Shown piece by piece: positions 15,125 through 23,292 of a stretch of DNA of 43,412 nucleotides. Position 1 is the stretch's first letter. Every line of letters starts with the position of its first letter. The stretch comes from a virus, in the IMG/VR virus record IMGVR_UViG_3300031578_000112, positions 1 to 43,412 of that record; one strand, written 5' to 3'. Position numbers and translations under genes: made by a program. The notes below the pieces were generated by a model. It searched no databases. It was not told the DNA's origin and worked only from the letters and a program-made list of their open reading frames with translations.

Positions 15125-15484
15125 TCATCCGACAATCCACATCGGATCAAGTTTATATTTTTTGCAATCTTTGCACTTGATGACAGTATTCGCCCTTGCC
15201 GCAGTATCCAGACACGCCGGATATTCTGCACAATCACAGTTTCGTTTTGATGGGCAAGAATAAACAGATTCAAATCGCTTCCATTTTCCTTTAGCCGCTA
15301 AAGATTCAAGATACCTTTGCGCCTCCTCTGATGAGGCAACAAACATGATACCGCCGCGGGGATTGCTGACTTTTCGCATTGATATTTTACCGCTTTTACG
15401 GTGGTTTGCGATGCTTTCACGATGATATCCCGTTATTTTAGAAAGCATAGAAATATTCATGTCTCCCGATATTTGATCATCCAT
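15125..15484 (-). CDS. HTH protein with cysteine cluster
   Basis: A 119-residue protein. The N-terminal 50 residues (ISMLSKITGYHRESIANHRKSGK) look like a helix-turn-helix of the excisionase or MerR style. The C-terminal half has six cysteines (CPSKRNCDCAEYPAC and CKDCKKYK), a likely zinc site. It could be a DNA-binding regulator of the early operon. The gene follows the small membrane protein by two bases. Confidence 0.55.
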   Translation of the reverse strand: MDDQISGDMNISMLSKITGYHRESIANHRKSGKISMRKVSNPRGGIMFVASSEEAQRYLESLAAKGKWKRFESVYSCPSKRNCDCAEYPACLDTAARANTVIKCKDCKKYKLDPMWIVG

Positions 15485-15486
15485 AT

Positions 15487-15651
15487 TTATTTACCCTCAG
15501 TCAATGCCAGAACAGCAAACATCCCGGCAGATATAATCCCGTAAATAATCGCCTGTTTTTCATGGCCGATGAAGAAAGCCCCGCCAGCGGCAAAGCCGGT
15601 GAATAAGGCGACACCGAAGATGGCAATTTGCTGGAAATTATTTTTCTTCAT
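15487..15651 (-). CDS. Small two-span membrane protein
   Basis: A 54-residue protein, too small for a 60-residue cut-off. After MKKNNFQQ it has two hydrophobic segments (IAIFGVALFTGFAAGGAFFIG and AIIYGIISAGMFAVLAL) separated by HEKQ. The form fits a small membrane protein or holin-like peptide, but its place in the early region is not a normal lysis position. The ribosome binding site is weak. The gene directly precedes the HTH gene. Confidence 0.5.
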   Translation of the reverse strand: MKKNNFQQIAIFGVALFTGFAAGGAFFIGHEKQAIIYGIISAGMFAVLALTEGK

Positions 15652-15821
15652 CGTTTTGATCTTTCAGGATATCGAATTTCCGGAAGAGGATTTCTTTCCG
15701 ACCATCCTCTTTTATACGGCCGGCGTTGATCGCCTCTTGCCGCCTTTGGCTTCCAGCTCGATCGCCTTTGCAAGTTCCCGGATCTTTAATGCACACAAAA
15801 GGAGATAAAAAAAAATGACAT
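15638..15821 (-). pseudogene. Possible degraded small gene
   Basis: Protein-like segments occur in different frames: ALKIRELAKAIELEAKGG, then EAINAGRIKEDGRKEILF and KFDILKDQNDEEK ending at a TAA (15640-15638) inside the next gene. From an ATG at 15821 a T9 run follows, and one base fewer there would put the last segment in frame. No strong ribosome binding site is seen. It may be a small gene broken by one or two indels, or chance. Confidence 0.3.
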
Positions 15822-16028
15822 TCTCAGCGATTCAAAAACGAAAACCGACATCGCGGCCACCGTGGGGAAAACCTAGAGTTTCCCGGCCATCCCCGTTTAC
15901 TTTAGTACCCCTTGCCAATCAAAACCCAGAAAAGAAAGGGCAATGGCAGAAAAGCGACCCAAACGAACGGGTTTGGTTTACTCCGACGGGCCGGGATCGC
16001 CGGTTGGAGGAGGCCGCCGTGAGTGTGT
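15822..16028. other. Stretch without a supported gene
   Basis: No intact gene is convincing. On the minus strand a hydrophobic segment (PNPFVWVAFLPLPFLFWV) ends at 15902 but has no start codon in frame. A plus-strand frame from 15815, with AGGAG 11 bases upstream, overlaps the regulator gene and is proline-rich, so I do not call it. The area may hold remnants of a small membrane-protein gene. Confidence 0.3.
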
Positions 16029-16223
16029 TTATTTTTTTGCCGGGTGATATACGCTCCCGACAGTTTCCCCGAAATAATCCGCTAATTTCTGCATATTGGT
16101 ATCAGAGGGCGGATTCCCTTTTACCCAATGATAGACAACCTGCGGAGTGATCCCGAGCGCAGAGGCAAGCCCCCGGACCCCCACCTTGTCAACCTCGTCA
16201 ATTATTTTCAATCGAATATCCAT
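16029..16223 (-). CDS. Cro/CI-type helix-turn-helix regulator
   Basis: A 64-residue DNA-binding protein. VRGLASALGITPQVVYHWVKGNPPSDTNMQKLADYFG is a typical XRE/Cro helix-turn-helix covering most of the chain, as in short Cro or DNA-binding-only repressors; there is no dimerisation or cleavage domain. The ATG at 16223 is the first sensible start. The longer frame begins in the leader. It is the first gene of the early region and lies just after a 37-bp palindrome, a likely operator. It may control the early-late switch. Confidence 0.7.
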   Translation of the reverse strand: MDIRLKIIDEVDKVGVRGLASALGITPQVVYHWVKGNPPSDTNMQKLADYFGETVGSVYHPAKK

Positions 16224-16330
16224 TACGTGTGTGGTCCCTTTCCCCTGGCCGGTCATGTTTGCGCATCTGCTTTCCTGTGGCGGTGTCGCCTGCGGAGATT
16301 CGCCCCATGCCCGGCCGAATTAAAATCATG

Positions 16331-16365
16331 GTTAGACCCTAACATTTTAAAATTTCATTTGTCAA
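16331..16365 (-). promoter_or_regulatory. Candidate early promoter overlapping operator dyads
   Basis: On the minus strand TTGACA (16365-16360) lies at the centre of the large palindrome. With 18 bases of spacing comes TAGGGT (16341-16336), a weak -10, which lies in a second dyad with GTTAG and CTAAC arms (16331-16343). Such overlap fits promoter control by the Cro/CI-type protein. Confidence 0.4.
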
Positions 16366-16380
16366 ATGAAATTTTAAAAT
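16344..16380. promoter_or_regulatory. 37-bp perfect palindrome, likely operator
   Basis: Two 18-base arms (16344-16361 and 16363-16380) are exact inverted copies around a single T. The inner part reads CATTTG-T-CAAATG and the outer part is ATTTTAAAAT. It lies about 120 bases upstream of the regulator gene and just beyond the late-operon terminator. Being very AT-rich and without a flanking U-tract, it is more like a protein-binding site than a terminator. Confidence 0.55.
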
Positions 16381-16386
16381 CACGGC

Positions 16387-16424
16387 AAAAAAAAACGGGA
16401 CCTTTTACAAGATCCCGTTTTTAT
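16387..16424 (-). terminator. Rho-independent terminator of the late operon
   Basis: A stem with arms at 16395-16402 and 16411-16418 (one mismatch) and an eight-base loop is flanked by nine A on the plus-strand left and five T on the right. On the minus strand the nine-T tail follows the stem, so it should end late transcription after the gene at 16447-16767. It can also work on the plus strand. Confidence 0.75.
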
Positions 16425-16446
16425 TAGATAAGATTTTTTTATGTGT

Positions 16447-16767
16447 TTAATAACGATCTTCCAAAGTCGTTTCAGCTTCACTTTTTGCAATGGCAATTTT
16501 GTTATTTTTGTATTGTGCCCTTGCTCCCTCTATCCAGTGGTATTGCATTTCAGTTACCAGGACATCAACTTTTTGTTGGATGGTCAGATCCGCAAAAGGC
16601 AATTGAATTCCTTCACCATCGATGAAAGTCGGGTAAAGCTGCGGACGCAATTCATAATAAAATTGCGAAGCGTCCCCTGACATAGCATCGAATTTAGGAA
16701 TCTCTGCTGTTACTTCAGCCGTAAGTGTCCTGTGTGTTGCCGTACTCGTTAGGGTTCCTGTTGCCAT
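16447..16767 (-). CDS. Late hypothetical protein, tail-fibre neighbour
   Basis: A 106-residue protein, the last gene of the late operon. No motif is recognised. Its start (TAATG overlap with the upstream stop, and AAAGGAG upstream) is well supported. The N terminus is threonine-rich with strand-like sequence (TLTAEVTAEIPKF), and the C-terminal half is helical. Being below the fibre gene, it may be a fibre-associated or assembly protein. Confidence 0.5.
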   Translation of the reverse strand: MATGTLTSTATHRTLTAEVTAEIPKFDAMSGDASQFYYELRPQLYPTFIDGEGIQLPFADLTIQQKVDVLVTEMQYHWIEGARAQYKNNKIAIAKSEAETTLEDRY

Positions 16768-17060
16768 TATGCTTTCTCCTTTCGTTCTACCAAAAGAGTG
16801 TCATCTAGAGCCATCAGAATCTGCGCTCTTGGGCCATTCCACATTATATTTTCTTGCGAAAAGACCTTCCGCAAAAGTTCAAGATCAGAATGGTCAATTT
16901 CGATAACCCCGCCCTTCTCCATAAGCTTTTTGGCGATACCGTACAATTTCACAGCATCGAATTTGGTTTCTTTTTCAAGATACCCGGCAACCATTTCATA
17001 CATCTTTCCAAAGACTTCTCCTTGCAAACTTTTTGATTCTTTACTCAGATCCAATTCCAT
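16767..17060 (-). CDS. Late hypothetical protein
   Basis: A 97-residue mostly helical protein (YEMVAGYLEKETKFDAVKLYGIAKKLMEKG) with a good AAGGAG six to seven bases before its ATG. It follows the tail fibre gene and overlaps the next gene by one base. Similar small helical proteins occur near fibre genes and may be chaperones, but no direct evidence is visible. Confidence 0.5.
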   Translation of the reverse strand: MELDLSKESKSLQGEVFGKMYEMVAGYLEKETKFDAVKLYGIAKKLMEKGGVIEIDHSDLELLRKVFSQENIMWNGPRAQILMALDDTLLVERKEKA

Positions 17061-17083
17061 TTTCTTCTCCTTGTTATTAAAGA

Positions 17084-19420
17084 TTAACCTGCGCTTACTG
17101 TTACTACCCCTGAGTTATTCCATAACTGTCCGGCATTTGTTGGGTCAGAGGTTGGAAGGCTTGCAAGCATGACTATCGTAGCTTTCAAGTCGATTTGACC
17201 CGTTGTTCCTGTCCAAGTATTTCTTTGAATTTCGTTTCCACCAGCTATAAGAGAAAGTTGGTCAACGGCATTTCCGCCAAGCCCGGTGTCTGTATCTAAA
17301 GAATCTGGAAGTATGTTTGGTACTGTCGCCGTTGCCTCTTGTCGATAAAATACTGGATACCTACTAGCACTAACCCCCATTTGTAAATCATTAAAGGTAT
17401 ACCTAAGATTACCAGCGATACTCACTGCTATAATGTCATCAGAGGTTTCATAAAACCCGCTATCCCCATCGCCAAAGGCAACGGCTGGGTTATTGTCTGT
17501 TCCACCTGGAAACACAAAGCTATTTCCTGTCGTTGCCAAAGTAGTTATACCACCAGCTCCCGTTGTCCATGTACTTTCCACACTCCCCTCAGTATAAGAG
17601 ATCGTCATCTGTGTTACGGTGTCTACTACATGAAATTTAGTGTCCGGTGTTGTGGTGTTTATTCCTACTTTGCCGTCATTCTTGACTATAAATTTATTAG
17701 TATCAGACACCCCAAGCCAAAACAAATTATTTCCATCACCTGTTGACCCATCTCCTATGCTTGTTTCTGTTGCATTCACCCTAAGGCCTGTATACGAAGC
17801 TGTTCCTGATTGTCTTACACTAGGTCGTATATAAAAAAAACTCTGTTCTCCGTTGGTATCAGTCATTCCTATATTGGAGGCGTAATCATAACTTAATACG
17901 TTGCCAGCGGATAAGCTACTGATCATCCTGCATCCCCATCTAGCGTATGTATTAGTTACTACACCATTCGACTGGATTCCGCTATAATTGTATCCGGTGT
18001 AATTAGTACCGTTTGTAAAAAAAGCAACGATTGTTGGCATTCCGAAATCAGAATAAGAAACCCCTGAAATAATATCAGCTTGTTCTGCTAAAATAGTATC
18101 TCCAGCAAAGTAGGTTTTAGCTGCCGAAGGTAATATATTATACCCACCTGCGCTAGTAGTCCCTACGTCTGTATAGACAGATCCTGCCGTGTGCGTGAAC
18201 CTTGCTTGAATTCCGCTTGTGTCTAGGGCTTCAAACTTTTGGGCTGGCGCTGCTGTTCCTATTCCTAACCGGCTATTCGTCGTGTCGACAGTGACAACTG
18301 CCGTAACACCGTCTGTTTTCGTGATCTGTACAGCCGAAGTACCATCAGCTTGCGGTTTTATCAGACCTGTTAGTTCAAGCGGATCGGATGGCGTTCCGTT
18401 TCCGTCAACCGTGATCCCATCCACCGACACGGAAGAAAGCCCACCGCCTGATATCCCGATTTGATTCTTCGACGTTCCGGTAAGGGCTTCGATCTCTGTT
18501 ATCTTCCAATCGGCCGCCGTGTATTGCATTATAACTTTGTTAATGAAGATCAATTCAGGGGCCATAGTGGCAAGCGTCCCCAAGTCAAGATCACCGGTTG
18601 TCACCGCACGGATGGATGATAAACTCAAGCTTTGACTTTGCGGCTGAATCCAAATAAACCTGTAAGTCTGACTGCCGGTTTCTGAAGTCGTTGGTACGGC
18701 CAACTGAAACCATGCAGCATAAAAGTTGTTACTCATTGCCGCATCGGTCCATGCCCCGCCGGTATACTCATTCCAGTATGGAACTGCAACATTTAAGCGT
18801 GTAATATCATCCGACGCCGTAACGAAATTAATCGTATCGGTCAATGTCAGATACATCAAGGTATAGGTTTCTGAAGACAATTGCGCCGGCAAATCTGACG
18901 GTAAGTCCTCATCGTCAAGAATACATAAGGAAGTGTCAGGCCTTCTATTTGCGGCAACGGTAGAGGCGATGGTATAGTTAGACAAGTCCCCGCCCGATTT
19001 TCGATATGTTCCAATCGTGTCGTGCGCTTCTTGGTGTGCTTGCCATTGCATAAGACCATGACACTCACGGACTGCAAACCTGATCGCCGTGGCGTCCGCA
19101 AGCACGGAAGCGATAGATAATTTTGATAGATCAATTACGCTATCCCACGAAAAGGCCGCCCCATCATAATGCAGATAACGATTTGAGGTAATCCCGGCGG
19201 CGTACGCATCAGACTCCCAACCGGTCACCAATGCGACAACTTCAACGCCTTGATAATAAGCCTTGAAAGTCCCCGTCAAGGTAATCGTCCTGGCCGTCGC
19301 ATCATGAGACACATCAATATCAGCCAAGTCGCCTGTCGTTGTTTCAACAAATCCAGTAGGCTCTTTTGTTAAGCCTGTCAAATCCGCCGTGCGCCCATCT
19401 CCTGTGAATTTGAAACTCAT
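17084..19420 (-). CDS. Tail fibre / receptor-binding protein
   Basis: A 778-residue protein. The first 130 residues form a beta-rich domain like upper-baseplate or fibre-attachment domains. From about 360 it has a linker (GLSSVSVDGITVDGNGTP) followed by fibre modules of the type NSRLGIGTAAPAQKF and GKVGINTTTPDTKF, and repeated Gly/Ser/Thr-rich strands. The end (LPTSDPTNAGQLWNNSG) is typical of phage fibre tails. It should trimerise and bind the host surface. GAGGGGGG lies upstream of the ATG, which overlaps the upstream stop as ATGA. Confidence 0.75.
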   Translation of the reverse strand: MSFKFTGDGRTADLTGLTKEPTGFVETTTGDLADIDVSHDATARTITLTGTFKAYYQGVEVVALVTGWESDAYAAGITSNRYLHYDGAAFSWDSVIDLSKLSIASVLADATAIRFAVRECHGLMQWQAHQEAHDTIGTYRKSGGDLSNYTIASTVAANRRPDTSLCILDDEDLPSDLPAQLSSETYTLMYLTLTDTINFVTASDDITRLNVAVPYWNEYTGGAWTDAAMSNNFYAAWFQLAVPTTSETGSQTYRFIWIQPQSQSLSLSSIRAVTTGDLDLGTLATMAPELIFINKVIMQYTAADWKITEIEALTGTSKNQIGISGGGLSSVSVDGITVDGNGTPSDPLELTGLIKPQADGTSAVQITKTDGVTAVVTVDTTNSRLGIGTAAPAQKFEALDTSGIQARFTHTAGSVYTDVGTTSAGGYNILPSAAKTYFAGDTILAEQADIISGVSYSDFGMPTIVAFFTNGTNYTGYNYSGIQSNGVVTNTYARWGCRMISSLSAGNVLSYDYASNIGMTDTNGEQSFFYIRPSVRQSGTASYTGLRVNATETSIGDGSTGDGNNLFWLGVSDTNKFIVKNDGKVGINTTTPDTKFHVVDTVTQMTISYTEGSVESTWTTGAGGITTLATTGNSFVFPGGTDNNPAVAFGDGDSGFYETSDDIIAVSIAGNLRYTFNDLQMGVSASRYPVFYRQEATATVPNILPDSLDTDTGLGGNAVDQLSLIAGGNEIQRNTWTGTTGQIDLKATIVMLASLPTSDPTNAGQLWNNSGVVTVSAG

Positions 19421-19869
19421 ATCAGGCCCCCCTCTTTTTTGCTCTCGTAGACAACGCATTGGAGAGAAGCGGTTTCAGTGAAAACAAGCTTGGTAAATTT
19501 CTTGTCCACGATTATCTGAAACGGCAGGGTGGTGGATGAAAGCACGGTCAAGGGCGTGTTCGTTGCCGCCTGCTGCGCCATCGTTCCTGTCCCTGAAAAG
19601 TTGGAAACAAAAACGGTTTTCGTTTCGGCGTTCAGCGTTATTGTTGTCGTTCCGGAAACGGAAGTAACCGCCAGCCATTCATTCGAGAGCGGAGTGTCGG
19701 CCGTCAAGGTGAGTTCCGGGAATTCGCCCCCGGCCCCCACGGAATAAAAAGTATCCGAGATAATGACCCGCGGCAAGATGGTATCAATCTTGATAATCTG
19801 ATTTGCACCGTTTATATCCCGAAGAACCAGGTTCCTGGTCGGCGCTGCTGATAGCGTATAAGTAGGCAT
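19417..19869 (-). CDS. Tail-associated beta-rich protein
   Basis: A 150-residue beta-rich, threonine-rich protein with no known motif (TTTITLNAETKTVFVSNFSG). It directly precedes the fibre gene with an ATGA overlap. AAAGGA lies nine bases before its ATG. It may be a fibre-attachment or baseplate component. Its codons on the opposite strand also form open frames, which I treat as shadows. Confidence 0.5.
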   Translation of the reverse strand: MPTYTLSAAPTRNLVLRDINGANQIIKIDTILPRVIISDTFYSVGAGGEFPELTLTADTPLSNEWLAVTSVSGTTTITLNAETKTVFVSNFSGTGTMAQQAATNTPLTVLSSTTLPFQIIVDKKFTKLVFTETASLQCVVYESKKEGGLI

Positions 19870-19885
19870 TTTTCAAATTCCTTTT

Positions 19886-20614
19886 TTATGTGGTTGTCTG
19901 GGCGTATGGATTGCCTTTATCGTGCCAAAATCGGGCAATTATATCAATGGAAGTCGTGACTGGCCTATCAATCGTTTCCGGGTAAACTTCGATCCCACCT
20001 GATACCCATTCTATCTTGTCGATTGGCGAAATGTCAAGGTCCACTTCAATCAATGCCGTGCCTGTGCATGTCATATTGCCGATTGAAATCAACCCGGCGG
20101 TCCATTCGTCTACATCATCCAGGCGGATTATATCGATATATCCATCTTGCGGAGTGGCCCATGGAAAAGCCGGTGAATAGTCCACGACCACCCCGCCGAT
20201 AGCCTCGGGCATCGTTGTACCATATAGATCGAGAGGACTGCCGGTCCCGGTAAACGTGGCACCGGTGAAAGTCATCCGCCACCGCTTGCCGAGCAAGGCC
20301 TCGTAAATATCAGCCTCGACTTTTATCGATTGCTTGTCTGCTTTTTCATAATTGAATTCCGTGGCCCCTGCTTCCAGGTACTCTGAAAGAGCTTCTATCC
20401 GAATCGGGAGGTCAAAAGTTTCCCGGTCATAGGATGTATTTTCCGGGATTGTTTGCGTCGGTTGCGGATATACGGACATCCCCGGCAATGTGGGAAGGTC
20501 ACGCCTGGCCCGGTAGACTCGCCCCTCAAAATCTGTATTGTAAGGCGTTCCCGCGATGATCTGAAGAAGGGAAACGATTTTTTGCATAACCTGCTCTTTT
20601 ATTGTATCTGCCAT
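19886..20614 (-). CDS. Tail terminator/tail completion-like protein
   Basis: A 242-residue protein. The beginning (IKEQVMQKIVSLLQIIAG, FEGRVYRARRDLPTLPG) resembles tail-terminator proteins such as lambda gpU-like ones, with the early helix and RVYRARR strand. The rest is beta-rich and includes PYAQTTT at the end. It sits low in the tail operon rather than near the tube gene, so its role is uncertain; a baseplate part is also possible. Confidence 0.45.
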   Translation of the reverse strand: MADTIKEQVMQKIVSLLQIIAGTPYNTDFEGRVYRARRDLPTLPGMSVYPQPTQTIPENTSYDRETFDLPIRIEALSEYLEAGATEFNYEKADKQSIKVEADIYEALLGKRWRMTFTGATFTGTGSPLDLYGTTMPEAIGGVVVDYSPAFPWATPQDGYIDIIRLDDVDEWTAGLISIGNMTCTGTALIEVDLDISPIDKIEWVSGGIEVYPETIDRPVTTSIDIIARFWHDKGNPYAQTTT

Positions 20615-20621
20615 AATTTCA

Positions 20622-22319
20622 TCACTTTCTATAAAGTTTCAATTCCATTTTTGGATTTGTGACATCGTAATAATAGTTGCACAATCCGGCGTTACAATTC
20701 TCAGTTGTCCCATCCGGTCCCTGACAGTTTTCGCCCTCATAATCCGGGGAATCATACATGATTTCAACGCCCCTCAAAACATGCAGCGCTTCAATCAGAT
20801 CGTAAACCGCTGTTGAGAACTCCTCATTTTTCGCCATCAATTGCGGATCTGTTACCTCACCCCCTAAGCCGTCATCCCAAGGGTACGTCCCACATGTGCA
20901 AGCCGTGAGCGTTTCCCTTGCCGACGTGTAGACCGTTTCAACTCCACCGGCCCCGTCTGAAATCGTTTCCGTGTACGCATGGGCCGAAAATGTAACTTGT
21001 ACAATTGAGTTTTCGCTCATGATCGCCCCAGGATACCCCAGGCCGATATTGTCGTTGCCGTACTCGGCATCCGTGCCGTATGAAAAATATGCATCATCGA
21101 TATCGAGAGGGCAGATAAAATGGGACTCGAAATAATCCCAAGACGACCAATCATATAGACTCACACCACCAGGCTGAAAAACCGGTGGGCTTCCGGTCCA
21201 ATAATATGATTGAGTATAAGCAGGCGCTATAACCCCCCATGGGGTTGACGTATCGTCCCATTCTTGCGTGCGGTCATATATGCCCCCGACAAGAGATAAG
21301 GTATCTGATAATTGCGGCTTATCATACAGGTATCCGGGAACTTCGCTTTGTTCTGGAAGTCCCCATGTAGTGGACTTATTATGATACTCAGTATAGGCCG
21401 CATCCGTGTAAAACGTTCGAAGCAACCGTGTATATGGCAATCCGAAAGTCGAATCGACAGCGGTCGTTTCGGTTTTGCCGGCAAGGTAGGCGATACAATC
21501 CGCATAATCCTGGACGCCTATAAAATCCGTGGGATAATCGTTTTCGGTGATATCCCACACGATGCCGAGTTCCCCTAGGGAAAAAAAAACAAGTTCATCG
21601 GTCCCACATGGTTTCGGGCTGCTCCGGAATCCGATAACTTTTCCCTGCCCCCATTTTTGCTTTTCGAACTCGACAAGGACTTCGTCGTTTTCTTCGAACG
21701 GCTCGGCATGGCAATCCATATAATCCACAGGCACCCCATAAAGATTTTCGACCTGGTTGACATCTATATCCCGGTTTGTCTGCGACACATGCGGCCGCAA
21801 ATTGACGGAGGCTGTGTTATTTTCGTAGTCGATATCATATATCTTGCCGTATCGATAAGTCGGATGGAACTTTTGAATCGACGGTGCAATGATCCAATTG
21901 AGTAATTGGTGATACGGATTAATAGTCCCGAAGAACCGCAAGATACCATCTTCCGCCGCCGTGTATGCTGCACCGTCATCGAATGCCGGGGCGATATTCA
22001 ACCCTTGCAGCTCCCGGTCGATTTCGATAGTTTTAACGATTGATCCGACTGTTATATCACCTAAATCGGCACACCAAACAAGCCGGTCTTCTTGCGTCTG
22101 TGTCTCGTAATATTCGAATTTTTCAATCTTTTTTTCAAGGCCTGCAATCTGAATTTTCAAGAAAGGTTTTTCGGTAGCTGTGGCCGTGTCAAGGCGTGCT
22201 GTGAGCTTATCGGCAAGGGACTGCAACATTCTTTTTGAGTTCCGACCCTCTTCGAATATCAGGCGAATTTTAAAAAAACCATCGTCGCCTACTTTAGCTC
22301 TGACCAGTGCTTTTCCCAT
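20622..22319 (-). CDS. Large tail-tip/baseplate structural protein
   Basis: A 565-residue protein with a helical N-terminal section (about 20-75), then long beta-rich sequence with many aromatic residues, and cysteine-rich ends (CTCGTYPWDDG, CNAGLCNYYYD). A segment around 160-240 (DIDYENNTASVNLRP, DEVLVEFEKQKWGQGKVIGF) looks like an OB-type domain as in gp27/gpV-like tail parts. It follows directly after a beta-rich neighbour (TAA then ATG), so the two probably assemble together. No enzymatic motif is visible. Confidence 0.5.
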   Translation of the reverse strand: MGKALVRAKVGDDGFFKIRLIFEEGRNSKRMLQSLADKLTARLDTATATEKPFLKIQIAGLEKKIEKFEYYETQTQEDRLVWCADLGDITVGSIVKTIEIDRELQGLNIAPAFDDGAAYTAAEDGILRFFGTINPYHQLLNWIIAPSIQKFHPTYRYGKIYDIDYENNTASVNLRPHVSQTNRDIDVNQVENLYGVPVDYMDCHAEPFEENDEVLVEFEKQKWGQGKVIGFRSSPKPCGTDELVFFSLGELGIVWDITENDYPTDFIGVQDYADCIAYLAGKTETTAVDSTFGLPYTRLLRTFYTDAAYTEYHNKSTTWGLPEQSEVPGYLYDKPQLSDTLSLVGGIYDRTQEWDDTSTPWGVIAPAYTQSYYWTGSPPVFQPGGVSLYDWSSWDYFESHFICPLDIDDAYFSYGTDAEYGNDNIGLGYPGAIMSENSIVQVTFSAHAYTETISDGAGGVETVYTSARETLTACTCGTYPWDDGLGGEVTDPQLMAKNEEFSTAVYDLIEALHVLRGVEIMYDSPDYEGENCQGPDGTTENCNAGLCNYYYDVTNPKMELKLYRK

Positions 22320-23288
22320 TTAATTATACTTTACATAAAGATAATATGATGAATCTTTCCACGATACCGGATTAACATCCCGATCAATATAGAGCGTCAG
22401 CCGGCAAGTGTAAATTCCGGCAGGCAACGTCCCGTTAAACTCACCGCTCCCACGATATGTATACAGCGTTGGCGAGGGGTTGGTGAAAGGCGTATATTCC
22501 CCTTGAATCAAATCGAATTCAAATCCTGTTGCTATATCATCAGAATCCAGAGCAGGCCGTAAGGTGGAAAATTGGATCTGGATATCGGCCTCAGCAGGAA
22601 CAGTAAACTGCCTGCAAATAAACACAAACATATCATAAGTATATCCTTCTGGGGAAATGTAAGTTATACCGATATCCCCATACCCGGATGAGCATAGCGA
22701 GCCAAACGCTGCGGCCGAAGGCGTGCCAATAAAAACTTCATACGTGCAACTCGGGAGTCCAGGATCGCCATCAACCGAATCGTCATCTGGCGGCTGTGCC
22801 CCTTCCGTCAGTGTAGTCGTGCCACTGGCCCCGGTCCACTCAGCCGAAACGGATAAAATATACCGTTCAACTCCGAGATAATCCACCGCCATTCCGGTTT
22901 GATATCCTTGTGCGATGTACGGCAGCCGGAAAGACCAGAATCCGTTCTGGAGCTGTTCAAAGGCTGTCAGGTCATCGACTTCGAAAGATGCTGGGATTGA
23001 TCCGGAAAGAACAACATCGGCAAGGGTGATCGTTATGGACTTATTTGTCGGCCCCTTGGCAACTGCGAGTGTATCAATCCCGGCCGTCAAAATCTCAGTG
23101 GAAACCCCATCGACCACCTGATAAAGCGTAACCGTCCCGGTTTCCTGATTATCCGAAATGAATTCAAGATAATCCAGGCCCTCGACTTTTATTGACCCAC
23201 TTTCGCCGGATGCGTTTGATGCAAAATTGAACGATGAAACCGGGAGTTCCGTAGATTCAAGATATATTTGGAAAATTGTTTTGCTCAT
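22320..23288 (-). CDS. Tail-tip structural protein
   Basis: A 322-residue beta-rich protein (ESGSIKVEGLDYLEFIS, TVTLYQVVDGVSTEIL). It has a few paired cysteines (CTYEVFIG, CSSGYG) and ends with WKDSSYYLYVKYN. It lies between the propeller-bearing tail protein and the 565-residue protein, so it is probably part of the tail tip or baseplate. No recognised domain. Confidence 0.5.
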   Translation of the reverse strand: MSKTIFQIYLESTELPVSSFNFASNASGESGSIKVEGLDYLEFISDNQETGTVTLYQVVDGVSTEILTAGIDTLAVAKGPTNKSITITLADVVLSGSIPASFEVDDLTAFEQLQNGFWSFRLPYIAQGYQTGMAVDYLGVERYILSVSAEWTGASGTTTLTEGAQPPDDDSVDGDPGLPSCTYEVFIGTPSAAAFGSLCSSGYGDIGITYISPEGYTYDMFVFICRQFTVPAEADIQIQFSTLRPALDSDDIATGFEFDLIQGEYTPFTNPSPTLYTYRGSGEFNGTLPAGIYTCRLTLYIDRDVNPVSWKDSSYYLYVKYN

Positions 23289-23292
23289 CGAT

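Noticed and set aside
14962-15273. Longer version of the small lipoprotein
   Set aside because: Its extra N-terminal part overlaps the HTH/cysteine gene and destroys the signal peptide; the start at 15102 is better.
15815-16150. Plus-strand 111-residue frame with AGGAG upstream
   Set aside because: Proline- and arginine-rich, overlaps the Cro/CI-type gene, and no plus-strand neighbours or promoter support it.
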